64,000 nucleotides of DNA from Chalara sp. BL73 (GCA_918026815.1 CAKJVC010000146.1:162481-226480); one strand, 5' to 3'. Shown: positions 23,282-36,497, counted from the first letter of the stretch. The notes: a model not told the origin generated them from the letters alone. A program made the numbers and translations.

Positions 23282-25448
23282 CTATGGTGAAGTGACCATC
23301 GGCTCGCCAGAAATCGAGGCAGCCGCTGTAGTAGCAAAGAAACGTACATCGACATCATCATCCTTTTGCAGCTTCTCTAGGTTTGGCAGAATCCTCTCCT
23401 CGATAAGCTGTATACCGCGGGGTGACGGTGTCGCTTGGCTACCGGACTGCTCAAGGGAATAGACAGTTCCCTCATCTGGGAGACGCTTTAAAACACTGAT
23501 CAATTCGGAATATGACTTTGCAACATTGAACCGGATGTTGGGGATATCATCCAGAACGAGCTTGTCCATCATTGGAAGAATTGATTTCGAAACGACGTCA
23601 AGACTGACCACGGAGGCAAGCGTCTAAATTACATTTAGCATGTTTCTTTGACCAGCGAAGCGATATAAACTTACTGTGATTGCGAAACAGGTGGTCATTC
23701 TGTACAGGTAATTAGGATGCGTCCCCATCGCCATGACTTTGGGGATGATGGCCTCATTCGCCCATTCGACTCCAAATACTTCCGTGAGCTTTTTGAGATT
23801 GTGCGTAGCTGCCTCTCGGATGGAGAAAACAGTGTCGCCGAGCCAACCCATGCATAGAGCGGCCAGTTTCTCATCGAAAAATTTGACTCCAAGCTGGCTT
23901 GCAAGGAGTGGGATATATTCGATGATGGCTAGACGAACTCGCCATTGCTTATCTTCTGCAAGCTGAACGATAGCTGGAAGAAGTGACTGAGAGAGTAGTT
24001 CAATGCCGATTACTAAAATCGTTAGCATTATGGAAAGCTTGCGATGTCTTTAAAATTATACCTCTGTTGACTAGCTCTAGCTTGGAGATGATGTGAAGGC
24101 GAACATCTGGAAACTCGTCCTTGAGCATCTGCAGGAACATAGGGAGAAGGTGGTCGATAGTTCTACACTCGTTAGTAAATGCATAATTATATATCCTTGA
24201 ACTTACTCTTGTTTACCCAGGATGGGGGCAAGTCCGCTTATTTGAGTACCAAGAGCGGCTCTCACGTGCTGAGAGGAATCAGATACCAAATCCTCCACCG
24301 TTGTCATTATGTCGTTTAGGAGAGTGGTTCGGTCGACGAGCTTGCAGAAACCTGGGATCTGGCCCGCAATTGCCGTTCGTACCTCTGCCTCACTATCCTT
24401 AAGCAACTTAACGAAAGCTGGGACAAGATCCCGTGTGACAACCTCATCATCAACAGCTTTCGCAATCTTCTCGAACCTATCGGCGACCATATATCTGACC
24501 CTCCAGCTTTTATCCTCAATCAGGCTACGCAACGCAGTAAGTAAAACACCGTGACTTGATTGTTGCTCCTTAGGGACGACTTCCGCGATTGCTATCAAAA
24601 TCTCCACAGTCAACAATCTAACGCTGTCCTGATCGTCACCGGCAAGGTGCTGGAAAAGGGGTATCATCTCTTCAACGACAATAGTAGCGGGCATTTCTTT
24701 CACGAACGCTGGCAATTTGTTTGCAGATTGTCTCCGAACCATCGGCGTTTCATCGTGAACAAGAAGGCCAAACTGTTGTCGAAGCTGCTCTTGCATTGGA
24801 GGCGACGCCTTTTTGTATGGTACGTTATATAATCCCGCCGCAGAGATTTTCGATGTGAACCAGTCTGCTTTGGAGAGTCTGATGGTGAGCGGGATAAAAT
24901 ATTCTTCGACTTGCTGGGTGGAGAGTTCTTCGCAGATCTTATTTAACGACTCGACGGCCTAGGAAATATCAGCAAGTGCCTATGCTAACAAACTTGCTAA
25001 CATACCTTCTCTCGAACCAGGGGCTCTTCAATCGCAGCAAGGTTCTCTAGAGGCGACAGAAGAACATGTCCCCATTCTGACCCACCAACATATTCTACGA
25101 AGCTACCAAGCTCCTCGCTCAGAGCCGTAAGAACTTCATCTTCATCCTCCACTGATTCTGTGATTATCGTCAATACTTGAGACTGGAAAAATGGAGGGTC
25201 CGTGAGTACCGTCTAAGAATGGAATCAACTCGTCTCGCGTGCGCTCCGCTCCCAACGCAAGTGCAATGGTAGAAAGTCGGTGTATGGCGTTTAATCGTAG
25301 AAGAACATCATCGTGCTGCAAGTATAATAAGTACCTGTACAACCCTAATACTCTTTTTATGGCAGCTAATCTGGCCTCGTACCTTGAGCTCGTCGATGAG
25401 CACAGCTATTGGGTAGAGCTCGTCGGTCTTATCAGGTCCGTCCGACAT
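23282..25448 (-). CDS. TPD3: PP2A scaffold (A/PR65) regulatory subunit
   Basis: HEAT-repeat scaffold that holds the catalytic and B subunits of protein phosphatase 2A. Predicted length 618 residues in seven exons: 25448-25383, 25315-25210, 25157-25006, 24958-24207, 24162-24062, 24012-23675, 23623-23282. The start [20 protein letters not shown] joins [20 protein letters not shown] across intron 1. HEAT repeats run to the end, for example [20 protein letters not shown] and [20 protein letters not shown]. The C-terminal repeat [11 protein letters not shown] closes the fold. All introns are 44-67 nt with GT-AG borders. It is divergent from the PheRS beta gene, about 760 bp away. Length and repeat order match the family, and no odd features were found. 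Confidence 0.95.
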
Positions 25449-26204
25449 GATGGAAGAGTTCCAGCTGCCTAGGATATGGACGAATCTTGGTAAATCAAGA
25501 GGGCAGCTTGCCTCTATGCTTCAAATAGTCCAGCCGGGTGGTAGGAGGGCGGATCGCGTGTTAGCTCGTTGCTGTGTATCCGAGCCTTTGTTGGCGTTGA
25601 GTCCGTTGCTGCACGATGCCAAATTATTTCAGAAGATCTATGCTTTGGACTATTAGCAAGAGAGACTCTATATGCGCTCGAGCAATTGCACTCCAACAAT
25701 GTTGTACATTTGGTGGGGGAAAAACACAAGGATGACGAAGGGCTATAGGGCGAGTGAAGCTTAACCAACAACTAGATGCACAAGGCGGGCAGCCCATCTG
25801 ACATACCAAGAGGAAATGCAAAAAAGTAGAACCGCAATCAAAGGGGTAGGTATCGTGGATTCAAGCGTATTCGTTGTATCAGGTCGAGTGTGTGGGGAAA
25901 TTGGGAGTTTATTTTGGAGAGCTGCTGTGCTTGGGGGGATCGGTAAGGCTTGGGGGCATGGCATGGGATCCCAATTTGCATGAAATCAAGGCTTCCTTAA
26001 CCCCCAGGCCTCAGTTCGCATCACTGGCTGGGCATTTATCTTCTCGGCCTTACCTTTTTCCGGGCCGGCGACACAAAATAATACCCCAAGACAAAAAAGT
26101 ACAGTGGGAAGAGGGTTACAACTTGGACACTCACACAGCGTTTGACTTTGAAAAGCTCACTATATCATTTTTGAGAGCGCAGGCTGTTCTTTATCGGCGC
26201 CAAA
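25449..26204. other. divergent promoter region, PP2A scaffold and PheRS beta
   Basis: 756 bases between two divergent housekeeping genes. Open frames across it are shadows without motifs. It should contain both promoters. Confidence 0.5.
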
Positions 26205-28117
26205 ATGCCCACGATCAGTGTTGACAAGGCGGAGTTATACAAGGAACTGGGACAAGAGTGAGTCAACCTGCCCCTCGATATGGACAAGGCTGAAATATGG
26301 AAATTTAGATATACTACGGAGGAGTTCGAGGAATTATGTTTTGAATTCGGAATAGAACTCGATGAAGACACCTCGAACTCGGAACGGCCCATTGATGCTA
26401 ACGGCAAGCAAGAACCCGCCCAGCTGAAGATTGAGATCCCCGCCAACCGATATGATATGCTTTGTTTCGAGGGCATTGCGCTCATGCTGAACATTTTCCG
26501 AGGGAAGACGCCTCTGCCAAATTACAAACTAGTTCCTCCGAAGAGTGGAAAGCTGGAAACGATTACGGTGCATCCTGATACTACGAAAGTACGGCCATAT
26601 ATCTCTGGAGCAATTCTACGGAACGTAGTCTTTACACAAGAGTCCTACGACTCTTTCATATCTTTGCAAGACAAGCTACACCAGAACCTTGCTCGACAAC
26701 GAACACTAGTTGCAATTGGCACTCATGACTTGGATACCATCAAAGGACCGTTCACATATGAGGCACTACCACCTAAAGATATCAAGTTCGCTCCTCTAAA
26801 TCAGACGAAGGAGATGGACGCTGCAGAGTTGATGGAGTTCTATGATAGCGACAAGCATCTTGGGAAGTACCTTCACATTATCCGAGATAAGCCAGTATAC
26901 CCAGTCATTTACGACTCCCAACGCATTGTCTGCTCCATGCCACCCATCATCAACGGAGATCACTCCAAAATCTCTGTAAAAACCAAGAATATCTTTATCG
27001 AAATGACCGGAACCGATCGTACGAAGCTTGAGGTTGTCAATAACATCATGGTTGCTATGTTCTCTCAATATTGCGCGGAACCATTCACGATCGAGCCGGT
27101 ACAGATCATCTCAGAGCACAACGGCGAGACTCGTCAAACACCTGATATAAATCCACGCAAAGCAGAGGCCGAAGTTGACTACATCAACAGATGCTGCGGA
27201 CTCTCTGAATCACCGGAAAGAATATGCGAGCTCCTAACTAAAATGTGCTACAGCGCTAAGCCATCGTCAAAAGACAAGAATCTCATCGAAGTCTTAGTTC
27301 CTCCAACACGTGCAGACGTTCTTCACCAGTGCGATATTATGGAAGATGTAGCCATCGCTTATGGCTTCAACAATCTTCCCCGCTCTTCACCTAGCAAATC
27401 CTCAACTATTAGCCAACCTTTATTGATCAACAAGCTTGGCGACATTGTTCGTCTCGAAGCCGCCATGGCCGGCTGGAGCGAAACTATGCCTCTCATTCTT
27501 TGCTCGCACGACGAGAACTTCGCCTGGCTGAACCGTAAAGACGACGGCAAAACGGCTGTCAGACTCGCCAACCCTAAGACCGCAGAGTATCAAATCGTAC
27601 GCACATCCTTACTCCCTGGGCTACTAAAAACCATCCGCGAGAACAAGAAGCACAGCGTCCCCATTAGAGTTTTCGAGGTCTCAGACGTGGCATTTAAAGA
27701 CTTAAGTCTAGAACGCAAGAGTAGAAACGAGAGACACTTCGCAGCCGCCTTCTACGGCAAGTCTAGTGGCTTTGAGATCGTACATGGACTGTTAGATCGG
27801 GTGCTTTTGATGTTGAAGACTGCGTTCTTGACGAGAGAGGAGGGCTTAGAGGATGTGAAATTGGATGGGTATTGGATTGAGGAGATCGATGAGCCCACAT
27901 ATCTCCCTGGGCGGGCAGCCGCAGTTTACTTGAGGTTGGCTGGGAAGAAGGTCCGGATTGGTGAGCTTGGTGTACTGCATCCTACTGTTTTGAAGCATTT
28001 CGAGCTTCCGTAAGTAGATCACTCTTTGAGAGTAACTTTGGAATGAAAAATCGGCGGCTAACATGATGCAGTTTCGTATGCAGTACTTTAGAGCTTAACC
28101 TTGAGGCGTTCTTATGA
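26205..28117 (+). CDS. FRS1: cytosolic phenylalanyl-tRNA synthetase beta subunit
   Basis: Beta chain of the cytosolic alpha2-beta2 phenylalanine-tRNA ligase. Predicted length 599 residues. Exons are 26205-26257, 26309-28009 and 28072-28117. The start MPTISVDKAELYKELGQE is typical. Family blocks include LKIEIPANRYDMLCFEGIAL, SPERICELLTKMCYSA and CDIMEDVAIAYGFNN. The end reads GELGVLHPTVLKHFELP and, after the last intron, ends STLELNLEAFL. Both introns are GT-AG (51 and 62 nt). Eukaryotic beta chains are about 590-610 residues, so the model is complete. It is divergent from the PP2A scaffold gene. Confidence 0.96.
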
Positions 28118-28346
28118 TATGGTCAGATAGCTTTGGCATAAAAAATACACACCAAAAAGAGCAATGTTGGACGTTGGTTAGAGAATCGCTCCGATTCATG
28201 ATGTTACCCACAAAGTATAGCTTCATAGCTGCCCATAAAAGATATGTGTACCTAGACGTCTAATGTAACGCCACACGCCTGCAATGCATCTCTCTGCCTG
28301 TCTCCATGAACGCCTATACCGGTACCCCGACTCTATCACTTTGAAA

Positions 28347-30800
28347 TCATTGCATCTCCACTTCCATTGCTTGCTTGACGTTCCCAGGACTTCTACTTCC
28401 TGAGCCTCCCAAGCTTTTCCCAATCCCTAATCCTGCTATGCCTTCCCTGAGGCTAGCGAATCCACTGGTTGACGAATTGCTAGAATTGCTATTTGAGACA
28501 TTCTTAGTCATACCTACACCGAGTGCAGAATTTGCATTCTCCACGCCGGTCAGAACTCCAGATCCATTTGATATATCGCTAGTCGTGGTACCTAAATATC
28601 TTTCCATCACCGCATTTGAAGGCCCGTTCATCTCCTCATCTGTTCTGTTGAACAGCTCATGCCACCACCTTACTTTTTCTAACTTAGGAAAGAGGAGTCT
28701 CTCTTTCCCTTTGACATGATCGTTGATTTCTGGGTCATAATCTGGATTGGTAAACTGGTGCCTTAATGACAAGAAATGTGACCACACACTCAAAGTCTTC
28801 TCTTGCACGCGGGCATCGAGACGGTCCTTTTCATTGTTGTACAAGAACGTACCGTACCGGCACGAGTAACAGTGGAAGAGCAGCCTCCGCAAGAACCGTT
28901 CGTTGAACTCGAATCGAGTAGGAAATTGACGAAGCAGTTGATATACACAGTCTAGGAATTGGTGAAATACGGGGCTCGTCTCTTTCGGTTTGGTAGCCTG
29001 CTTATACGCAAGATCGTCTTTGGAAAGTGGGCCTTTTTTCGGTTTGGGCGACTCTTCATAACCCTGTACCTCTCCATCATCATCGACAGCCTCATTCTGG
29101 CTGTTCTGGCTGCTCTTGTTGAAGAATCTCTTAGCGCTAAGTAAAGCATTCTCAAAAGTGTCTCCTCTACCTTCTCCACTACCTCCGGGCTGTATTGCGG
29201 AGCCAGCTAATGCATCATTCTGTGTCGCAAACCATTTTTCGCTACCAAGGAATCCTGACCGGTGCTGAAACATATGTCCAAACGCTAACCAGTCCTTCTC
29301 AATGAGAACAATGAATCCATCGATAGTTCTATAATATGGGTCTAAAAGAATCTGAGACAACGCACTAAGTTGACTCGTGCGATCCCATCCATCTGAACAG
29401 TGTATCAAGACATGAGAATGCTGAATTCCAACTTGTCGGGCGATCAATGCTGAGCCATCCAGTAATCCGGTGATATGCTTGAGCCAGCCACTCTTAGCAA
29501 GTAGTTCTCGGTTCGGGGGTAGCTTCGACACATCGTGATCTTTGATCGCGTCTACTACTTTTTCTAAAGAACTTCGCATTACATGGATGTTATCGATCCC
29601 GAGATAAGCTTTCGTAGCAAACTTATAGTCGTCCATATTCTCAGATCCAAGACCAACAGCCTGCATAGCTAGAGCATTCACTGTAGGTCGTGCATCAACA
29701 ATGAGATTATGTCTTTGAGCGCCGTAGACTTGTGTTTTTGGTGCAGCTCCCTCTATGCTGGTAGAGCGTATCAGCTCGTCCTCCACGCGTTCTGTTTCCG
29801 ATATCTCTCCATCTACAGTAAGACTAAGCTCATTCTGACTTGAAGCTGCGCTGTTCCTCGGTGGTGTCGCAATGTCATCATCGTCTGGCGATGCACACGC
29901 AGAGAAGCATGCGCTCACTAACTTCTGATCTTGGATACTGCGATTTCCTCGAATCCCAACAATAGGCTGGGAACTCCTCGTGATAGAGCAATTATTCACA
30001 GGGTGGAGATAGGTGAGAACCGGGATACGGACTCTTGAACGATACTTCCCGGCATGGCTACATCCACGTCAGTATATAAGCTTGCTGGATCATAAGAATA
30101 GGAATATGTCGAAATGTGACTTTCAAATTACTTACTTGAGCGTACTGTCGGAAATTGTGGAAGGGACTGGTAATAGTGCTGGATATGTAGGAGAGAAGCT
30201 ATAGTCCACATTAATCTTCGAGATCCTCCATCCTCTATCCGCGCCTTTTTCGCTTATTCCCTGCCGCCTCCATTCTGCTTTCGGATCATATATTGCCCAT
30301 CCATTGACATTCTTTTCTGCTGGCGGAGCGGCGTCCCTTTTGAATGTGAAGGCATATAGCTTCTCAATACTTCCTAACCTGCAGGTTTTCTCTTTAAGTC
30401 GGTCGAAAGCCTCCTTTGCCTGCTTATCATCCACAATATTTATTGTCATAAACCGAAAATCGCGCCCTCTCAACCGAATTGAGGAGGATATCTCGGAAGC
30501 TGGGGGAGTTGGCCGAAACGTGCAGAAGGAGATAAGGGGATATGCTATCCAAGACGACGGAGGTGGGCGAGCATTTTGCGAAGCTGGTTCAGCAGACGGT
30601 GGAGCTTTCTGTGTCAAAACGAGGTGGTTTGGATGTAGTTCGAAAGTTGCAAGTGTTATCTCGCCTCCGCTAAGTACTTGTGCTTCTTCTATTTGGTATT
30701 CGACATGGAGCTCGCCCTGAATTACTAAGGTTAGATACAGGCTGTTCTAATATGAACAGTGGTCATAGCTAACCTTGCTTGATCTTGATTTGTCTCCCAT
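28347..30800 (-). CDS. YMR1: myotubularin-type phosphoinositide 3-phosphatase
   Basis: Lipid phosphatase that removes the 3-phosphate from PI3P and PI(3,5)P2 at endosomes and vacuole. Predicted length 772 residues. Exons are 30800-30774, 30716-30136 and 30057-28347. A PH-GRAM domain includes ITLATFELHPNHLVLTQK. Across intron 2 the frame joins to KYRSRVRIPVLTYLHPVN, the standard myotubularin core. The catalytic loop is HCSDGWDRT, with the active cysteine near residue 423 and the CX5R arginine intact, so the enzyme should be active. The family pattern continues as IEKDWLAFGHMFQHRSG and FHQFLDCVYQLLRQFPTRFE. The C-terminal tail is Ser/Asn-rich and low-complexity. The tiny first exon (9 codons) is the least sure part. 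Confidence 0.92.
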
Positions 30801-31232
30801 CCTGAAGCTCCCGTTGATGTTGACTTGCAACTTCAGGGTTGAACTGAGAATTTTGGTCTCATTTCACAACATATTATAACCGAAGGATTTTCAGTATTCT
30901 CAAATTTTGGGATCTCTCTTGTAATATTGAAGATATGGCAGAAAATAACAGCGTAGAAAAGTGTCACAAGCTATGGTGGGGATGCTACGTATGAGAAGGC
31001 TGACATGGATGCTTCCCTACCCAATGTGCCTGACCTTTGAGGCTTCAAATTTATCGTCCACTCACCCCCACTATGTGGTGGGGCTCGGTAGGCTCGCTTA
31101 TCCTCTAAGAAGTGCCCACTACCTTTTCTGTGAATTGTTTGAGCAACGACGAGTCTATTCCATTCAACTCCACGACGACAACCACCATTGAACTGTGAAT
31201 CAGGTTCAATCCCGGAAATACAGACATAAAAT
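30801..31232. other. divergent promoter region, YMR1 and RPS3
   Basis: 432 bases between divergent genes. No open frame with motifs. It serves as upstream region for a strongly expressed ribosomal protein gene. Confidence 0.5.
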
Positions 31233-32088
31233 ATGGCGTCCGCAGTCCCAGGTGCTTCGATGTAAGAGAATTCCAGGCCGAGCCAAACAAACTTAAATTC
31301 ACACAAGACATACTGACGAAGATTAAAATAGCTCGAAGCGTAGGAAGTTCGTCGCAGATGGTGTCTTCTACGCCGAGTTGAACGAGTTCTTCCAGCGTGA
31401 ATTGGCAGAGGAGGGATACTCCGGTGTCGAGGTCCGCGTCACACCCACCGTCACCGACATCATTATCCGCGCAACACACACACAAGAGGTTCTCGGCGAG
31501 CAAGGACGACGTATCCGCGAGCTCACCTCCCTCATTCAGAAGCGTTTCAAGTTCCCTGAAAACTCCGTGTCCCTCTATGCCGCTAAGGTCCAAAACCGTG
31601 GTCTCTCTGCCGTCGCCCAGTGCGAGTCTTTGCGCTACAAGCTTCTCAACGGTCTCGCCGTCCGCCGTGCATGCTATGGTGTGCTCCGATTCATCATGGA
31701 GAGCGGTGCTAAGGGTTGCGAGGTTGTCGTCTCAGGAAAGCTGCGTGCTGCTCGTGCGAAGAGTATGAAGTTCACCGACGGCTTCATGATCCACTCCGGT
31801 CAACCTGCTAAGGACTTCATCGACTCGGCCACTCGCCACGTTCTCCTCCGTCAAGGCGTGTTGGGTATCAAGGTCAAGATCATGCGTGGAAGCGACCCCG
31901 AGGGTAAGAGCGGACCAAGCAAGAGCTTGCCAGACTCCGTTACAATTATCGAGCCGAAGGAGGAGCAGAGCGTGGTCCAACCTATCAGCCAGGATTACGG
32001 AGCGAAGGCGGCAGCTGCTCAGGCTGCGGCGGAGGCGGCACGTGCGAGCGAGCAGCAGGGCGAGGAGGCGCCAGGTGAGGAGCAATAG
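31233..32088 (+). CDS. RPS3: 40S ribosomal protein S3 (uS3)
   Basis: Small-subunit ribosomal protein at the mRNA entry site, with a KH domain. Predicted length 261 residues. Exons are 31233-31261 and 31332-32088; the intron is near the start, as is common in fungal ribosomal protein genes. The sequence matches the family throughout: [20 protein letters not shown], the KH-domain stretch [20 protein letters not shown], and [20 protein letters not shown]. The C terminus is an Ala/Glu/Gln-rich tail typical of fungi. Codon use is strongly C-ending, as in highly expressed genes and unlike the neighbouring genes. Confidence 0.98.
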
Positions 32089-32499
32089 ATTGGGTTTATG
32101 GTTATGACGGGGCGCGGGGATTGATTTGCATGCAAGTTTCGTGACCTGCTTCCATGGGCTTGTAATCATCTGCCAGAAATATTAAATGGCTTCCAAAACA
32201 ACTGCAAATTCTACTGTGTATATTCATGACATTATGCTGTGACTTCAACAATTTGTTGTCTTATTTGATCTGTTCTTATGGCTAGAATTGGGCCATGAAT
32301 ATGCGCTCTTTCGCGCCTATATATCATACAAAACATGCCCAAATCTCTACTTCATAGTGTACACAATATCCCGAACGCCGATGCCTCATGTAAGCCATCC
32401 GGCTATGCTATAACCTGATAATTGAACTGGTTTCCCCCCAAGTGTAATCCATAAATCATATACAATGACAACGCAAATGCATCCTGACATCAATCGCTA
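32089..32499. other. intergenic, convergent 3' ends
   Basis: Between the convergent RPS3 and NIPA-like genes. AT-rich, no gene visible. Confidence 0.5.
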
Positions 32500-34081
32500 T
32501 CAGCGAGGACGAGGAGAGGGTTTCCTTGGTACCTCTAGTGGTTCGCTGAAAGATCGCTTTCCATTCGCATTTCCGTTACTGTTTAAGGTGCCGTTAACCT
32601 TCCCATTGGTGCTCCTTCGAGGCGACCGTGACCCTTCGTCACTCTCTTCAGCTAGATCGGTGAGACCGAATCCTGTGTTTTCCTCTTCGTCATATGCGCG
32701 AATGAGACCTTCCCTGTCTCCCCCTGCCATATCCAGCACTACCGATGCTCATCCTATGGGGATCTAGACTTCTCCCTTGCTTGCATGCTTCTTCTGGTTT
32801 GCGTTCCAGAGATAATGTCTGTGGGTATGCCATCGGTTGGAGAACCCTCGATCATCCTTCGTCCATCAGGATCTCCCCTTGAAATGTTCAAGAGATAAAC
32901 TCCTGTAAAAATCACCAAGAACCCACTCAGGAGGGAAATAGTGTTGACCGCATCTGAGGTATTGAACCCCCGTAAAGAATAAATGAAGCACATAGAGTTG
33001 CGGTTGTGAATGTAACATAATATAGCGGATTAACACTGTTAAGCGTTAGCGAATCTCTGATAAACTCAGGAAAGAGCTCTTACATTGACGTCGGAAATTG
33101 GCTCAAAGCTTTGTTGAAATAATTCATCTGTGTAAGGATACAGACTGCAGTCAAGATGATAAACACGTAGGTTGACGGGTGGGAGAACTGATTTTTGCCA
33201 GCCATGGTCAATTTCATAGCAATACCGATAGCCTTGACGGACATGACAGAGACGGATCCGACTGTCGAGCATATAGAGAGATAGATAAGCGGATTCGACT
33301 TCCCATACACTGGCGCAACCCTATATATCATAACCACGGCAAAGATTGCAACGAAAGCACAGAACATTAAGAATCCTGTATTCGTCAGTAAGTGACATAT
33401 GAAAGTATCATGATACATACCTGGCTGAATTGCGTAGTTCAAAATCTCGTCGATCGTCTCGATATCCTTATCAGGAGGCGCATGGAGGACGATTATGACT
33501 GACCCAATAAGACATATAGCACAGCCTAATTTCCCCAATATACCCAGCCTCTCTTTCAGAAAATACGATCCCAATACAGCACCTATCAACACGCTCAAGG
33601 CACCAAGCGGTGTAACCAGAATCGCAGGGGCAAAAGCGTATGCTGCGAAGTTTGCTATTTCGCCGACAATTACTGTCTTGGTTAGCACGAATCTCGCGAG
33701 AAGGTTCAGCGCTCTTACAGGAACAGATTCCTCCCCACCATATTGGATTTTTTAGGTATGAAAAACCATCTCCTTCGAAGCCGTGTCTCTCTTCCTCATC
33801 AATGAGTCCCTGGTATCGTCAGCACCCTCCTTCTTGCTATACTGATCTTTGTCGAGTTTAGATGGTATTTCACCTTTTTTGTAATAACAAAACTAGTCCC
33901 TAAATGATTGTCAGTATAGGTAGTACATCAAACAGTGGAATACTTGCCTATTGCCAATGTGCCTGTGATGGCCAGCGCCAATCCGATATACCTGTCTTTC
34001 CGTCAGCGTATGCTCAATTGTACGCATTTCAACACGCTGCCTGTATAATGGCTTTCGATCGACATACTTGTCTTCTACCAT
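32500..34081 (-). CDS. NIPA-like magnesium transporter, frame-broken C terminus
   Basis: Multi-pass membrane protein of the NIPA Mg2+ transporter family. Seven exons: 34081-34068, 33991-33948, 33899-33874, 33809-33719, 33672-33421, 33375-33084, and from 33035. Spliced motifs include YIGLALAITGTLAIGTSFVI, PAILVTPLGALSVLIGAVLG and the VNPLYYVTFTTATLCASFIL helix. Intron 2 (33900-33947) has a GC donor (GCAAGT); the nearby GT option gives a stop. In the last exon the conserved frame changes three times. The first is in a G5 run near 32965-32970 (before GFNTSDAVNTISLL). The second is in a GGG near 32775. The third is in a G5 run near 32725, before DREGLIRAYDEEE. All three lie in G runs. Either the assembly has indels or the C terminus is decaying. 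The downstream frame stays protein-like to its stop at 32500. Confidence 0.85.
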
Positions 34082-35722
34082 TGTTGCGCCAGGACATGCG
34101 CCCCTCCTGCAACGTATCCTCGTCGAGTGTCGGCGCACACACGCGAAAAATACCCCTTCTGCGAGGCCGCGAGGAATGTGCCACCTAGTGATAATTTGTT
34201 GTGGGATGCCAGCCCTCGTGTATTATCAACCAGCTTGATGTTGTCGTGTTAAGGTATTTTCGCTCGTTCGCAAAGTTGACGTGGTGTGAAGAAGAATGGC
34301 TGGATCTGTTTCAGGCCCCTGTAATCCAGGACTGTAGATCCACCACGATCGTCTGTCGAAGCGGAGGCGAAGTGTTTGTTTTATGTGCAAGGAATCGTGA
34401 TAATATGAAAGAGCGTCGGAGAATTGTGATGATGATGTGACGAGGAGTCAGTAGGATCAATCATAGATAGGCTTTGTGATTCAAGGGGTCGGATGAAGAG
34501 ATTTGGTGAGGTGCGGCTCTTCACAAGGGGTGAAACTTTTAGGGTTCTGCCGTTCTCCAACCTTAAAATGGTATTTTTAGAGAAAGAATAATCCCAAATT
34601 CAATCATCAAACACGTACGCTTGGTGGGTCATACGTTTATTGAGAGTCAAGGTAATCTCACGATTCAGATCAAAAGATCCGCGATCACAAGGAACCCCCT
34701 TATGTTCGTGTTCATTTAAGCGGATTCCCTCAACCTGTTTGTTCATCCACGTGTTCAGCCAGCCATGCTTCCTCCAAGAAGCCTAAGAACGTATATCAAG
34801 CCAAGGATTTGGAGGCTTGAAATAATCTTATTCGACCTTGTGTTTGTTCCCTTGTGGCATTCTTTATCCATTTCATTGAAATAATCTAGGTACAGCCATT
34901 TCTGAACTAAGTGGTATCCAATCAGAAATTATTGCCTTACGCGTTGCTGAAGTATCGAATACAGGCTGCGTGCTCGTAATCTTACAAAAGGCACGCCTGC
35001 TGACTTACGTTCTCACGAACGATAAACAATTCGTGGGTGAACATCATAATTTGTAGTAGATCTCATATTCTGATAATTTGCGTCAAGTGGCTAAAGTCCT
35101 CGCTCTCATTCCCAACCACAAGTGTTCGTGAGTACATTATAATCACTGACAACATCCACCACCGAACTCATAAATTCTAGACGAAGATTCATCTTGGCCA
35201 CTCTTCAGGGGATCTTTTGCCAAAGCTATGAAAATTTTGCGCCGGGTATCTAGATATAAAGTTATGGAATCGAAGACGAAAACCTATCTTCGTATTGTAC
35301 GCCAAATGCGTCCCCAGCCAGAGATGCAAAGTAAGAAAGACGCCGTGATATGCTATTAGCGTGTGCCAGCGAATGAAGTGAACTAGATTAGTGCGAAGGG
35401 GTCTGGGGACATCTTAAAGAATTTGCCGTGAATGCGATAATGTCGTTTTCAGGAAAGGGATCGAAATGATCAAACCTAAAGACTTACCATGATGTAGATT
35501 AGTGGCTAGTAGCTTGTACTTGGTGTTGAGGCCAAAAGCATCCAGAGCTGTTGACGACTTCATTTTTGGATCAAATGATCCAGGTCCAAGAAGCATAGAC
35601 TGACTGATCCAACAATGAGCTTACTCCGCCAGATAGAAAGAGTATCGAGTTGATGAGCAAGATGTGATGTTGTCGATCGATGACCCCAGAGATCAGTAGA
35701 AGAGAGCTTAAGATAGGTCAAT
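34082..35722. other. gene-poor region
   Basis: About 1.6 kb without a supported gene. It begins with the NIPA upstream region. A short minus-strand frame at 35414-35596 has no motif. Confidence 0.45.
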
Positions 35723-36344
35723 TCAAGACTTTGGACGCTTAGCTTCTGCAATTAATTGTTAGCCCTCTTGATCGCTCTATAGATTGAGGCGTATAAATAC
35801 CCTTGTTTCGTGAGCTGTCATCTAAGCTCGCATCTGAGCGTGCTCGTTTGTTTGAGCCAGCAATTAAAACGTCGGATGTGGCCAGAGACGCTGCTTCATG
35901 TATGGCAGCAGTACCCCCATCATCTTCATCATAGTCAATCTCATCTTCGTGCTCGTCAAACTCTGTCCCAGCCTGCGCCACAAGAGTATTATCGCTTTCT
36001 GCGCTCTCGGCATCTGCTCTATCGCTCGGCGGAAGATTACTGTTAAAGGACTCCTCGGCTAGGCTATGTATTGGCACGGCGGCTTGGGAATCATCGTTGC
36101 CCAAATGCTCTATATCAAGGCCTGAATGAGTACCTTCATGGTCCGCATCCTCACCCAGATCGAAGTCATCATCCGACCGATTTTCACCTAGCTCTTTAGC
36201 ATTTAAATTTGATCCTTCACTATCGGGTCCATATTGATTAAGGCTAGAATCAAGATCATAATCGTCCATCTTTTCGGAAAGCGCCCCTGTAACCTCCGGC
36301 ACCGATAATCTAACCAGGGGATCAAGGATTGTTCCTGTTGGCAT
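35723..36344 (-). CDS. acidic protein with basic C-terminal motif
   Basis: Unrecognised protein. Exon A runs to 35801 and exon B is 35745-35723, with intron 35746-35800 (GTATTT...TTGCAG, GCTAAC branch). The body is very acidic (DEHEDEIDYDEDD, GEDADHEG). It ends with a basic, nuclear-localisation-like stretch: NKRARSD, then KEAKRPKS across the splice. The acidic body and basic tail suggest a nuclear or chromatin-associated protein, but that is inference. The start is uncertain. The first in-frame ATG is 36344, but the frame stays open upstream to about 36382 (RFWERDRVV) behind a possible acceptor, so a 5' exon may be missing. Confidence 0.5.
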
Positions 36345-36497
36345 GACGCTATCATCATTCACAACTCTGTCCCTCTCCCAGAACCGCTTATATCATTCAA
36401 TATCAAATCCGATCTAACGAATCCAAGCAAGACGTTGCTTGCCTTGGAGCGAAATAGAAGCTTTCTCATACATTTTCTTACCGACACTTTAGAGGGC

